From Dermatophilaceae bacterium (lineage in GTDB: Bacteria; Actinomycetota; Actinomycetes; Actinomycetales; Dermatophilaceae): 21,450 bases of DNA. The position numbers and the translations under genes were made by a program. Where the stretch lies: the NCBI GenBank assembly GCA_013361975.1, contig JABFXB010000280.1, positions 1 to 21,450 on the forward strand, in the 5' to 3' direction. The first letter of the stretch is position 1. The number at the start of each line of letters is the position of its first letter. The notes beneath the pieces were generated by a model. That model searched no databases. It had not been told where the DNA came from and saw only the letters and a program-made list of their open reading frames with translations. Of the stretch, positions 5,639 to 13,020 are shown in pieces.

Positions 5639-6982
5639 ATGAGCCACGCCGACGCCGACCGCACCTCGCCGACCACGCTCGCACCGGAGGACGAGGTCGC
5701 CCGCATCTGCGCCGAGCTCATCCGCATCGACTCGTCCAACTACGGCGACGGCTCGGGCCCGGGGGAGCGCAAGGCCGCCGAGTACGTCATGGCCGAGCTG
5801 GCCGAGGCCGGCCTCGAGGGGACCCTTCTCGAGAGCGAGCCCGGCCGGGCCACCGTCGTCGTGCGGATCGACGGAGAGGACGGCTCGCGTCCGGGCCTCG
5901 CCGTGCACGGCCACCTCGACGTCGTGCCGGCCAGTGCGGCCGACTGGCAGGTCGACCCCTTCGCGGCCGAGGAGCGCGACGGCTGCATCTGGGGCCGCGG
6001 CGCCGTCGACATGAAGGACATGGACGCGATGATCCTCGCGAACATCCGCCACTTCGCCCGCACCGGCACCAAGCCGGCGCGCGACACGACGTTCGTCTTC
6101 TTCGCCGACGAGGAGGCCGGCGGCACGCTCGGCAGCCACTGGTTCGTCGACCACCACCCGCAGTGGTTCGACGGGGTCACCGAAGCGGTCAGCGAGGTCG
6201 GCGGCTACAGCGTGACGGTGCCCACGCCGCAGGGCGAGCAGCGCGCGTACCTGCTCCAGACCGCCGAGAAGGGCATCGCCTGGCTCCGGCTGCATGCCCA
6301 CGGGCGGGCCGGGCACGGCTCGGTCCCCAACGACGAGAACGCCATCGTGCGCCTCGCGGCTGCCATCGGCCGGATCGCCGCGCACGAGTGGCCGCGCGAG
6401 TACATCGCCTCGGTGCGAGAGCTGCTCGACACGCTCGGCACGATGACCGGCATCCCGGCCGGTGACGACCTCGAGCCGCTGCTCGGTGCTCTCGGGGGTG
6501 CACAGGGCTTCGTCCGCGGCACGCTGCGCGACACCGCCAACGTGACGATGCTCGAGTCGGGCTACAAGCACAACGTCATCCCGCAGACCGCGTCCGCGGC
6601 CCTGGACTGTCGCTTCCTCCCGGGGCACGAGGAGTCGCTCATGGCGACGATCCGCGAGCTGGCGGGGGAGCACGTCGAGGTCGAGGTCGTGCACCGCGAC
6701 GTCGCGCTGGAGGCGCCGTTCTCGGGCGACCTCGTCGAGTCGATGAAGCAGTCGCTGCTGCGCGAGGACCCGTCGGCCGCCGTGCTGCCCTACTGCCTCT
6801 CGGGCGGCACCGACAACAAGGCGCTCGGCCGGCTCGGCATCAGCGGCTACGGCTTCGCCCCGCTGCGCCTGCCCGCCGACCTCGACTTCGCGCCGATGTT
6901 CCACGGCATCGACGAGCGGGTGCCCGTCGACTCGCTGCGGTTCGGCGCGCGCGTGCTCGGCGACTTCCTGCGCACCTGCTGA
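5639..6982 (+). CDS. M20/M25/M40 family metallopeptidase
   Basis: 447 residues, the normal length for M20 dipeptidase/ArgE-type zinc hydrolases. Metal and catalytic residues appear in order: VHGHLDVVPA (H92, D94), GRGAVDMKDM (bridging D124), FADEEAGG (E158 as general base, E159 as ligand), SGGTDNKAL near the C-terminus and MFHGIDERVP (H422). Between about 215 and 330 lies the lid/dimerisation insertion. The family removes amino acids or acyl groups from peptides and N-acyl amino acids in the cytoplasm; the exact substrate is not readable. The frame is open upstream, but the ATG at 5639 fits the family N-terminus and the -10 box TACGCT. It converges with the DUF5703 gene, 20 bp between stops. 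Confidence 0.92.
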   Translation: MSHADADRTSPTTLAPEDEVARICAELIRIDSSNYGDGSGPGERKAAEYVMAELAEAGLEGTLLESEPGRATVVVRIDGEDGSRPGLAVHGHLDVVPASAADWQVDPFAAEERDGCIWGRGAVDMKDMDAMILANIRHFARTGTKPARDTTFVFFADEEAGGTLGSHWFVDHHPQWFDGVTEAVSEVGGYSVTVPTPQGEQRAYLLQTAEKGIAWLRLHAHGRAGHGSVPNDENAIVRLAAAIGRIAAHEWPREYIASVRELLDTLGTMTGIPAGDDLEPLLGALGGAQGFVRGTLRDTANVTMLESGYKHNVIPQTASAALDCRFLPGHEESLMATIRELAGEHVEVEVVHRDVALEAPFSGDLVESMKQSLLREDPSAAVLPYCLSGGTDNKALGRLGISGYGFAPLRLPADLDFAPMFHGIDERVPVDSLRFGARVLGDFLRTC

Positions 6983-7002
6983 CCGAGGGGCGTCGGGCTG
7001 CC

Positions 7003-7188
7003 TCAGGCCGTGCGCTCGACCCGCATGATGCGCCGGCGCAGCCACATCCGGCGCACGCCGCCCTCGTAGATGACGGTGCGGGACAGCTCCCACCGGCCGT
7101 ACTCGGCGTGCTCGCGCACCGCCTGCCGCGCCTGGGCCTTGGACGTGTGGCGGTCGAACGTCAGGACCCGGTACTCGTACTCCGTCAT
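7003..7188 (-). CDS. DUF5703 family protein
   Basis: A small basic protein of 61 residues, MTEYEYRVLTFDRHTSKAQA at the start, then HAEYGRWELSRTVIYEGG and the positively charged end WLRRRIMRVER; this pattern matches the actinobacterial DUF5703 family, whose function is unknown. An alternative ATG three codons upstream (7197) is possible, but CAGAAT at 7201-7196 lies exactly 7 nt before the ATG at 7188, matching the leaderless spacing elsewhere in the window, so the shorter form is preferred. It is divergent from the lipoprotein gene. Confidence 0.8.
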   Translation of the reverse strand: MTEYEYRVLTFDRHTSKAQARQAVREHAEYGRWELSRTVIYEGGVRRMWLRRRIMRVERTA

Positions 7189-7195
7189 CGCCGCC

Positions 7196-7201
7196 ATTCT
7201 G
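7196..7201 (-). promoter_or_regulatory. Possible -10 box of DUF5703 gene
   Basis: CAGAAT on the minus strand ends 7 nt before the ATG at 7188. It lacks the first T of TANNNT but keeps the spacing. Confidence 0.35.
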
Positions 7202-7258
7202 ACACCAACCGTGATCCCAACGAGACCGTATGCCGTTGTGTCGCGGTCACCGGGCCGC

Positions 7259-7266
7259 GATACCGT
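7259..7266 (+). promoter_or_regulatory. Candidate promoter of lipoprotein gene
   Basis: GATACCGT contains two overlapping -10 candidates (GATACC or TACCGT); TTGTGT at 7236-7241 is a possible -35 (17 or 19 bp spacing). This would give a leader of about 95 nt ending in a strong ribosome site. The leader is GC-rich; I recognise no riboswitch in it. Confidence 0.4.
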
Positions 7267-7353
7267 CGCTGGGTCATCCGAGGTCGCCGACGTCCCTCGG
7301 CGTCGGCCACGGCCCGGGGGGAACCGCCGGGCAGGGCCCGGCGTCGAGGGCCC

Positions 7354-7360
7354 AGGAGGT
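7354..7360 (+). promoter_or_regulatory. Ribosome binding site of lipoprotein gene
   Basis: AGGAGGT is a full Shine-Dalgarno match, 8 nt before the ATG at 7369, and fixes the start against longer in-frame starts upstream. Confidence 0.85.
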
Positions 7361-7368
7361 CAACAACC

Positions 7369-8166
7369 ATGAAGTGGAACATCCGCCGCACCGCGGCAGC
7401 AGTCATCGTCCTTCCCGCCGTCCTCGGCGTGGCCGCCTGCGGCAAGAGCGACACCCCGGCCCCGGCCACCGGACAGACTGCCGGCCAGTCGTCGAGCGTG
7501 GCGACCAGCGACACCCCGGCCGCCGGCCAGCCCTACAAGGACAAGGCCTCGTTCGTCGCCGCGATGAAGGCCGCCGGCAAGAACGCCACGACCGCCCACG
7601 TCACCATGGACATGGACGCCGCCGGCCAGAAGGTCGCCATCACGGGCGACACGAAGATCGACGCCGCCAGCCCCGCGATGAAGATGTCGATGGACATGGG
7701 TCCGTCGATGAAGCTCGACATGATCCTGGTCGACAAGAAGATCTTCATGAAGGGCTTCCCGGGCCTCGCCGCCGGCAAGTGGGCCGTCATCGACAGCAGC
7801 TCGACCATGGGCAAGCAGCTCGCCGAGTCGCTCAACCAGGCCGACCCGACCAAGATGTACGACCAGTTCGGCGCCGCCGTCACCGACGTGAAGTTCGTCG
7901 GTGAGGACACCGTCGACGGCGACAAGGCCTTCAAGTACGACCTGGTGCTCGACACCAAGGCCATGCAGTCACAGCTGCCGAGCAGCGATAAGACCAAGCT
8001 GCCCGACACCATCAACTACACCGCGTGGCTCGACGAGAAGAACCAGCTGCGCAAGGTCACCTTCGACCTGATGGGCGTCAAGGCCGACATGACGATGGGG
8101 AAGTACGGCGAGCCCGTCGACATCAAGGCCCCCGCCGCGGCCGACACGGTCAAGGCTCCGCTCTGA
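7369..8166 (+). CDS. LppX/LprAFG-like surface lipoprotein
   Basis: 265 residues with a classic lipoprotein signal peptide: charged N-terminus (KWNIRR), hydrophobic core and lipobox VAAC with lipidated C24. A Ser/Thr/Pro/Ala-rich linker (about 25-55) follows. The mature part (about 60-260) alternates beta strands rich in Met, Lys and Asp, such as THVTMDMDAAGQKV-type segments, ILVDKKIFMKGFPGL and INYTAWLDEKNQLRKVTFDL, and resembles the LppX/LprG half-barrel family that carries lipids or glycolipids across the envelope in mycobacteria. Ligand and exact subfamily are not certain. Acts at the outer face of the membrane. A strong hairpin follows the stop codon. Confidence 0.8.
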   Translation: MKWNIRRTAAAVIVLPAVLGVAACGKSDTPAPATGQTAGQSSSVATSDTPAAGQPYKDKASFVAAMKAAGKNATTAHVTMDMDAAGQKVAITGDTKIDAASPAMKMSMDMGPSMKLDMILVDKKIFMKGFPGLAAGKWAVIDSSSTMGKQLAESLNQADPTKMYDQFGAAVTDVKFVGEDTVDGDKAFKYDLVLDTKAMQSQLPSSDKTKLPDTINYTAWLDEKNQLRKVTFDLMGVKADMTMGKYGEPVDIKAPAAADTVKAPL

Positions 8167-8211
8167 GCCTCGAGCACGGGCGCGGGTGAACGCGCCGCCA
8201 ACGGCGGGTGA

Positions 8212-8246
8212 CGGTCCCGCAGCGAGCACGGTTCGCTGCGGGACCG
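8212..8246 (+). terminator. Perfect 14-bp hairpin terminator
   Basis: CGGTCCCGCAGCGA (8212-8225) pairs perfectly with TCGCTGCGGGACCG (8233-8246) around a 7-nt loop, 46 nt after the lipoprotein stop. The tail CTTGCGTCC is only weakly T-rich. A smaller hairpin GGCGCG/CGCGCC lies just before it at 8179-8196. Confidence 0.8.
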
Positions 8247-8317
8247 CTTGCGTCCACGGAGGGTCGGCGGGCCGTTTTGACCGTCCGGAATCTCTGCCCA
8301 CGGTGCTCCGGGTCGAC

Positions 8318-8323
8318 TACCGT
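8318..8323 (+). promoter_or_regulatory. -10 box of acidic protein gene (leaderless type)
   Basis: TACCGT ends 6 nt before the ATG at 8330. GAGG at 8325-8328 is directly against the ATG and too close for a normal ribosome site. Confidence 0.5.
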
Positions 8324-8329
8324 CGAGGC

Positions 8330-8821
8330 ATGACAGTGGATCCCCGCTCCGCCCTCGAGCAGCTGGTCGCCGCCCTGGAACGACACTACGAGGCCGCCAA
8401 CGCGAGCCGGGACCCCGACCACCCGATGGTGATGGCTGCGGCCCAGGACCTCGCCGAGGCCTTCGACGACTACGACGAGGCGCTCTACGAGGCGACCGAG
8501 GTCGCGACGCCGCTCGCCATCTACGGCGACGACTTCGACGGTCACGAGGACGAGGACGGCACCGAGGGGCGCGTCTACGCCGGGCTCGACTCCGACGACT
8601 ACGACGACGACGAGGACGACGACGACCTCGACGACGATGACGACGACGACGACGATGATGACCTCGACGAGGATGACGACCTCGACGACGAGGTGGACGA
8701 CGACCTCGACGACCTCGACGATGACGACTACGAGGACGACGACGATGACGACGAGGATGACGACGACGACGACGAGGACGACGATCTCGAGGTCAGCAAC
8801 GGAGCTGGTGCCCGCGCCTGA
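8330..8821 (+). CDS. Conserved actinobacterial protein with poly-aspartate tail
   Basis: 163 residues. The first 65 or so are a plausible folded helical region (MTVDPRSALEQLVAALERHY through ALYEATEVATPLAIYG). From about residue 66 the chain becomes almost purely acidic: runs of Asp broken by Glu, Leu and Tyr, the longest being 11 Asp in a row, ending in a short neutral tail. I recall similar actinobacterial proteins, sometimes automatically named primosomal protein, but nothing here supports a role in priming. An acidic tail of this kind could mimic nucleic acid, bind cations or bind a basic partner; all are guesses. It converges with the aldo/keto reductase gene with 9 bp between stops. Confidence 0.75.
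   Translation: MTVDPRSALEQLVAALERHYEAANASRDPDHPMVMAAAQDLAEAFDDYDEALYEATEVATPLAIYGDDFDGHEDEDGTEGRVYAGLDSDDYDDDEDDDDLDDDDDDDDDDDLDEDDDLDDEVDDDLDDLDDDDYEDDDDDDEDDDDDDEDDDLEVSNGAGARA
8592..8790 (+). repeat. GAY/GAG trinucleotide-rich tract
   Basis: About 200 bp made almost entirely of GAC, GAT and GAG triplets, encoding the acidic tail. GAC/GAT alternation interrupts perfect repeats, but runs such as five GAC in succession remain. Such tracts can change length by slippage in units of three, which would keep the frame. Confidence 0.8.
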
Positions 8822-8830
8822 CCTGCCGCG

Positions 8831-9766
8831 CTAGGCAGACACGTCGTCGAGCGCCGAGACGATCTCCTCGGGGAGCACCACCTCGAGGCTGGCCAGCGAC
8901 GAGCGCAGCTGGGCGGCGGTGCGCGCCCCGACGATGGGCGCCGCGACGCCGGGCCGGTCACGCACCCACGCCAGCGCCACCTCGACGGGCTTGACGCCCA
9001 GGCCGCGTGCGGCCATCGCCACGCCCTCGGCCACCCGCGCCGGCTGCTCACCGAGGAATCGTTCGGCGAAGCCGGGGAAGTCGACCGACGCCGCCCGCGA
9101 CCCCGACGGGATCCCGTTGCGGTACTTGCCCGTCAGCACACCCCGGCCGAGCGGCGACCAGGGGAGCAGTCCGAAGCCCAGCGCGGTCGCCGCGGGGCCG
9201 ACCTCGTGCTCAGCGGTGCGGCATACGAGGGAGTACTCGACTTCGTTGGCCACCAGCGGAATTCGGGCGGACTCGAGCAGGCTGAAGGCCCTCGCGGACT
9301 GCCAGCCGGAGTAGTTGGACACGCCGACGTAGCGGGCCCGACCGGAGGTCGCGGCCCACTCGAGCGCCGACAACGTCTCCGACAGGGGCACGTCGTCGGA
9401 CCACGTGTGCACGAGCCACAGGTCGACGTGGTCGGTGCCGAGCCGCCGCAGCGAGGTCTCGAGCTGAGCCATCAGGCCCCGCCTCGACACGTCGACGCGA
9501 CGCTCGCCGCGGGCCCGAGAGATGCCGGCCTTGGTGCAGATGACGAGGTCGTCGCGAGGCACGGTGCCGTCGAGCAGTGTGCCCAGGATCGTCTCGGCGT
9601 CGCCGCCCCCGTAGCCGTATGCCGTGTCGACGAGGTTGCCGCCGGCCTCGACGAAGGCGCGCAGGTGGTCGCCGGCCTCGTGCCGGTCGACGGCGTTGCC
9701 CCAGAGCATGGTCCCGAGGGCGAGGGGGGTGACCGAGAGACCGGACGAGCCGAGACGCCTGCGCAT
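8831..9766 (-). CDS. Aldo/keto reductase
   Basis: 311 residues, typical for the family. An (alpha/beta)8 barrel with NADPH use is expected. The catalytic tetrad is visible: D47 and Y52 in NLVDTAYGYGGG, K79 in VICTKAGI and H120 in VDLWLVHTW. The N-terminus RRLGSSGLSVTPLALGTMLWG and the late cofactor segment VAAPIVGARTAAQL fit the YajO/Tas-like branch. It reduces aldehydes or ketones; the physiological substrate is unknown. The ATG at 9766-9764 lies 7 nt after TACCGT (9779-9774). It is divergent from the F420-type oxidoreductase gene across 75 bp, so the two redox enzymes may be co-regulated. Confidence 0.93.
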   Translation of the reverse strand: MRRRLGSSGLSVTPLALGTMLWGNAVDRHEAGDHLRAFVEAGGNLVDTAYGYGGGDAETILGTLLDGTVPRDDLVICTKAGISRARGERRVDVSRRGLMAQLETSLRRLGTDHVDLWLVHTWSDDVPLSETLSALEWAATSGRARYVGVSNYSGWQSARAFSLLESARIPLVANEVEYSLVCRTAEHEVGPAATALGFGLLPWSPLGRGVLTGKYRNGIPSGSRAASVDFPGFAERFLGEQPARVAEGVAMAARGLGVKPVEVALAWVRDRPGVAAPIVGARTAAQLRSSLASLEVVLPEEIVSALDDVSA

Positions 9767-9773
9767 GTCCCGA

Positions 9774-9779
9774 ACGGTA
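9774..9779 (-). promoter_or_regulatory. -10 box of aldo/keto reductase gene (leaderless type)
   Basis: TACCGT on the minus strand ends 7 nt before the ATG at 9766; no -35 recognised. Confidence 0.5.
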
Positions 9780-9828
9780 GTGGGCGACACCTCGCTGCCG
9801 GCGCGCGGCACGGCCGGCGCCACGCCGA

Positions 9829-9834
9829 TAGCCT
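9829..9834 (+). promoter_or_regulatory. -10 box of LLM oxidoreductase gene (leaderless type)
   Basis: TAGCCT ends 7 nt before the ATG at 9842; no -35 and no Shine-Dalgarno sequence. Confidence 0.5.
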
Positions 9835-9841
9835 GCGACCC

Positions 9842-10915
9842 ATGAGGATCGGTGTGAACCTTGGCTACTGGGGGCGCGGCACGACGGGCCCCGACCAGGT
9901 GGCGGTGGCCCAGGTGGCGGACCGGCTCGGCTACGACAGCGTGTGGGTGGCCGAGGCGTACGGCTCCGACAGCCCGTCGATGCTCGCCTGGATCGGCGCA
10001 CTCACCGAGCACGTCGGTCTCGGGTCGGCGGTCATGCAGATCCCCGGGCGCACGCCTGCGATGACGGCCATGACGGCGGCGACCATCGACACGATGTCGG
10101 GCGGCCGCTTCCGGCTGGGGCTGGGCGTGTCCGGACCGCAGGTCAGCGAAGGCTGGCACGGCGTGCCGTTCCGGAGCCCGCTCGGTCGCACGCGTGACTA
10201 CGTCGAGATCGTGCGGGCAGCACTGCGGCGCGACACGGTCACCCACGCCGGCCCGCACTACCCGCTGCCCCTGCCCGGTGGGCCCGGCAAGGCGCTCAAG
10301 CTGTCGGCGCGACCGGTGCGGCCCGACCTGCCGGTCTACCTCGCCGCGGTGGGGCCGAAGAACCTCGAGCTGACCGGCGAGATCGCCGACGGCTGGCTGG
10401 CGATCTTCTTCAGCCCCGCGCACGCGACCGACCTGCTCGACACGCTCGCGAAGGGGCGGCGTACGGGCGGGCACGGGACGACGGACGACCCCTTGTCGGG
10501 GTTCGACGTCGTCGCCACCACGCCGGTCGTGCTCGTCGACGACGTCGAGGAGGCGGCCGACCACGTGCGCGACTACTGCGCCCTCTACATCGGCGGGATG
10601 GGCTCGCGCGAGCAGAACTTCTACAACCAGCTGGCCTGCCGGATGGGGTTCGAGGACGCCGCGGCCCGCATCCAGGACCTCTACCTCGCGGGCCGCCACC
10701 GGGAGGCCGCGGCCGCGGTGCCGCTCGAGTTCATCGACGAGACGGCACTGCTCGGGTCGCCGGCGCGCGTCGCGCAGCGCATCAGCCGCTACGAGCAGTC
10801 CGGCGTCACGACCCTGGCCGTCGCCGTGGGCGGGGGGATGACGCGCGACCAAGCCGTTGCAACCCTCCACGTCGTCGCGGAGGTCGCTGGTCTTCCCAGC
10901 GGACGTTCTGGATAG
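9842..10915 (+). CDS. LLM-class (F420-type) flavin-dependent oxidoreductase
   Basis: 357 residues of the luciferase-like monooxygenase TIM-barrel family. Recognisable parts: MRIGVNLGYWG, VAQVADRLGYDSVWVAEAYGSD, TEHVGLGSAVMQIPGRTPAMTAMTAATID and the cofactor-binding GGRFRLGLGVSGPQVSEGWHG. The sequence style is that of actinobacterial members using coenzyme F420 rather than FMN, but the cofactor is inferred from family resemblance. Substrate unknown. The ATG at 9842 is supported by TAGCCT 7 nt upstream. Its stop codon TAG (10913-10915) is also the first half of the TAGGGT promoter box for the uppP leader. Confidence 0.9.
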   Translation: MRIGVNLGYWGRGTTGPDQVAVAQVADRLGYDSVWVAEAYGSDSPSMLAWIGALTEHVGLGSAVMQIPGRTPAMTAMTAATIDTMSGGRFRLGLGVSGPQVSEGWHGVPFRSPLGRTRDYVEIVRAALRRDTVTHAGPHYPLPLPGGPGKALKLSARPVRPDLPVYLAAVGPKNLELTGEIADGWLAIFFSPAHATDLLDTLAKGRRTGGHGTTDDPLSGFDVVATTPVVLVDDVEEAADHVRDYCALYIGGMGSREQNFYNQLACRMGFEDAAARIQDLYLAGRHREAAAAVPLEFIDETALLGSPARVAQRISRYEQSGVTTLAVAVGGGMTRDQAVATLHVVAEVAGLPSGRSG

Positions 10916-10918
10916 GGT
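10913..10918 (+). promoter_or_regulatory. -10 box of the uppP leader, overlapping a stop codon
   Basis: TAGGGT begins with the TAG stop codon of the oxidoreductase gene. It lies 8 nt before a GTG that opens a short leader frame (10927-10995) and about 80 nt before the uppP ATG. The same nine bases GGATAGGGT recur at the phosphatase/DUF3090 junction. Confidence 0.45.
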
Positions 10919-10926
10919 GCGACATT

Positions 10927-10995
10927 GTGCCGCGCGGCCGCCCGACCCGTTGGGGGCGGCCGGACCTGTCCCTCTGCGCAGAAGGTTCTCCCTGA
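10927..10995 (+). CDS. Possible 22-residue leader ORF upstream of uppP
   Basis: GTG at 10927 opens a frame of 22 codons (MPRGRPTRWGRPDLSLCAEG and two more) ending in TGA at 10993-10995, three bases before the uppP ATG. It is Arg- and Pro-rich. Its GTG would be almost at the 5' end of a transcript from TAGGGT, so leaderless translation followed by re-initiation at uppP is conceivable, since uppP has no well-placed ribosome site of its own. It may be fortuitous. Confidence 0.25.
   Translation: MPRGRPTRWGRPDLSLCAEGSP
10935..10962 (+). terminator. 9-bp GC hairpin in the uppP leader
   Basis: CGGCCGCCC (10935-10943) pairs with GGGCGGCCG (10954-10962) around a 10-nt loop. It could be a terminator for the oxidoreductase gene, or a structure in the uppP leader affecting expression; no T-tract follows, so the first role is uncertain. 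Confidence 0.45.
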
Positions 10996-10998
10996 CCC

Positions 10999-11859
10999 AT
11001 GGCTGACCTCAGCTACCTCGACGCCGTCATCCTCGGCGTCGTCGAAGGCCTGACCGAGTACCTCCCCGTGTCCTCGACCGGACACCTGACCATCACGGAG
11101 CAGCTGCTCGGGCTCAAGGTCGACGACCTGGCCGTGACGGCCTACACCGCCGTCATCCAGCTCGGCGCCATCGCGGCGACGCTGCTCTACTTCTTCCGCG
11201 ACATCGTCCGTTTCGCGGTCGCGTGGTTCCGCGGCCTCGGCAGCGCCGAGGCCCGCAAGGACCCCGACTACGGCCTGGCCTGGGCGGTGATCATCGGCTC
11301 GATCCCCGTGGGCATCGTCGGCTTCGTCTTCCGCGACATCATCTCCGGAGCCCTGCGAAGCCTGTGGGTCGTCGCCGCGGCGCTCGTGCTGTGGAGCGCC
11401 GTCATGGTGGTCGCCGAGCGCATCCACACCCGTTACGAGTCGCGTGGGGTGGTGCGCGGCGAGCACTCGGTGCGACCCGTCGACGGTCTCGTCATCGGCC
11501 TCGTCCAGTGCTTCTCGCTCATCCCCGGCGTGTCCCGCTCGGGTGCGACGATCTCCGCCGGTCTCGCGCGCGGCATCGACCGGGTGACGGCCACGCGGCT
11601 CAGCTTCTTCCTCGCCATCCCCGCCCTGACAGCCGCCGGGCTCTTCCAGGCCGTCGAGGAGAAGGACGGTCTGTCGGCCCTCGGCATCGGCCCGGTCCTC
11701 GTCGGCCTCGTCGTCGCCTTCATCGTCGCGTACGCGTCGATCGCCTGGCTGCTCAAGTTCGTCGCGAGCAACAGCCTGCTGTCGTTCGTCTGGTACCGCG
11801 TCGCGCTCGGCCTGCTGCTCGTCGTGGGTCTGGCCACGGCGGTCATCTCCGCCACCTGA
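10999..11859 (+). CDS. uppP: Undecaprenyl-diphosphatase UppP (BacA)
   Basis: 286 residues, polytopic. Dephosphorylates undecaprenyl diphosphate at the membrane so that the lipid carrier can be reused for peptidoglycan and other wall polymers; overexpression of the family gives bacitracin resistance. Both family signatures are present: EGLTEYLPVSSTGH (E16-H29) and the P-loop-like LIPGVSRSGAT (P176-T184), each in a re-entrant region flanked by hydrophobic helices. ATG at 10999 is chosen because the protein aligns with the family from its first residues; the only purine-rich motif (GAAGG, 10981-10985) is 13 nt away, a poor ribosome site. A 15-bp hairpin follows the stop. Confidence 0.97.
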   Translation: MADLSYLDAVILGVVEGLTEYLPVSSTGHLTITEQLLGLKVDDLAVTAYTAVIQLGAIAATLLYFFRDIVRFAVAWFRGLGSAEARKDPDYGLAWAVIIGSIPVGIVGFVFRDIISGALRSLWVVAAALVLWSAVMVVAERIHTRYESRGVVRGEHSVRPVDGLVIGLVQCFSLIPGVSRSGATISAGLARGIDRVTATRLSFFLAIPALTAAGLFQAVEEKDGLSALGIGPVLVGLVVAFIVAYASIAWLLKFVASNSLLSFVWYRVALGLLLVVGLATAVISAT

Positions 11860-11884
11860 CGCCGCCTCCGCTCAGCACGTCGGC

Positions 11885-11919
11885 CGACGCCGCCACCCCG
11901 ACCCGGGGTGGCGGCGTCG
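11885..11919. terminator. 15-bp hairpin between convergent uppP and corA
   Basis: The arm 11885-11899 (core GACGCCGCCACCCC) pairs perfectly with 11905-11919 around a 5-nt loop. It lies 26 nt past the uppP stop and 2 nt past the corA stop on the other strand, so it can serve both. Confidence 0.85.
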
Positions 11920-11921
11920 CG

Positions 11922-12923
11922 CTACAACCAACCGGAGCGCTTGAAGGCGCGGTAGAGGCCGACGCAGGCGGCGGCCATGACGGCCAGCACGACGAAGTAG
12001 CCGTAGTAGAACTCGCCGCCCCCGACGTGGACGCTGGCCGTCAGCTCGGGGATGCGCTGGAAGTTCATGCCGTAGATCCCGGCGATCATCGTCGGCACGG
12101 CGGCGATGGCGACCCAGGCGGAGATGCGGCGCATGTCCTCGTTCTGCTTCACCGAGACGCTGGCCAGGTGGGCCGACAGCACGTCGGTGAGCAGCCGGTC
12201 GTACGACTCGACGTGGTCGTTGACGAGCCGCAGGTGGTCGGCGACGTCGCGGAAGAACGGGATGATCTCGGCCGACAGCATCGAGGTCGGGCCCCGCTCC
12301 ATGAACTGCGCCAGCGTGTCGGCGAGCGGCTGGCTGGCGCGCCGGAACTCGAGGACCTCACGCTTGAGGCGGTAGATCGTGTTGGCGTCGCCGCCCTCGT
12401 CGGAGGCGAAGACCTGCTCCTCGATGCTCTCGAGGTCCTTGCGCACCTCCCGGTCGACGACGACGTAGTTGTCGACGACGGAATCCATCACCGCGTGGAG
12501 CACCGTCATCGAGCCGTGGCCCAGGCGCTCCGGCTCGGTCTCGAGACGCTGGCGCACCCCGGCGAGCGGGTTGCCCTCGCCGTGGCGCACGGTGACGACG
12601 AACCGGTCGCCGATGAAGAGCATCACCTCGCCGGTCTCGATGTCGCTCGTCGCTTCGATGTAGCGCAGCGTCTTCAGCACGACGAAGACCGAGGACTCGT
12701 ACTTCTCGATCTTCGCCCGCTGGCGGCCGTTCACGGCGTCCTCGACGGCCAGCGGGTGCAGGTGCAGCTCCTCGTTGACGAGGGCGAACTCGTCGTCGGT
12801 CGGGTCCTTGAGACCGATCCAGAGGAAGCCGTCCTGGGTCAGGCGCAGCACGTCGAGCTCGTCGCTGAGGTCGCCGCAGCCCTGCCGCCGGCCGTTGCGG
12901 TAGATGGCTTTGTCCACGATCAC
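11922..12923 (-). CDS. corA: CorA-family magnesium/cobalt transporter
   Basis: 333 residues. A long cytoplasmic alpha/beta and helical domain is followed by two C-terminal membrane helices: ISAWVAIAAVPTMIAGIYGMNF ends in the GMN selectivity motif, then the outer loop (IPEL in place of the usual MPEL) and YYGYFVVLAVMAAACVGLY, with a basic C-tail. CorA forms pentameric Mg2+ channels gated by cytoplasmic Mg2+. The start is uncertain: GTG 12923 gives the family-like VIVDKAIYRNG, whereas GTG 12917 lies 7 nt after TAGGGC (12930-12925), a near match to the leaderless spacing. An open frame continues upstream to 13067 but overlaps the phosphatase start and lacks family features. Confidence 0.92.
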   Translation of the reverse strand: MIVDKAIYRNGRRQGCGDLSDELDVLRLTQDGFLWIGLKDPTDDEFALVNEELHLHPLAVEDAVNGRQRAKIEKYESSVFVVLKTLRYIEATSDIETGEVMLFIGDRFVVTVRHGEGNPLAGVRQRLETEPERLGHGSMTVLHAVMDSVVDNYVVVDREVRKDLESIEEQVFASDEGGDANTIYRLKREVLEFRRASQPLADTLAQFMERGPTSMLSAEIIPFFRDVADHLRLVNDHVESYDRLLTDVLSAHLASVSVKQNEDMRRISAWVAIAAVPTMIAGIYGMNFQRIPELTASVHVGGGEFYYGYFVVLAVMAAACVGLYRAFKRSGWL

Positions 12924-13007
12924 AGCCCTATGTGACCACGCGACGCTGAAAGCTTCCGTGAGGCGCAGCCCGAAACGGCCGTATGCCGGGTCGTGCGCTG
13001 CCGCGTC

Positions 13008-13013
13008 TAGGCT
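13008..13013 (+). promoter_or_regulatory. -10 box of histidine phosphatase gene (leaderless type)
   Basis: TAGGCT ends 7 nt before the GTG at 13021; no ribosome site present. The corA/phosphatase gap (12924-13020) otherwise holds one GTATGCCG octamer at 12981-12988. Confidence 0.5.
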
Positions 13014-13020
13014 GGCGCTC

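Noticed and set aside
8637..8834. Threonine-rich frame in the acidic tract
   Set aside because: It is the +1 frame of the GAC/GAT triplet tract and mirrors the repeat; the Asp frame has the promoter box and the conserved helical start.
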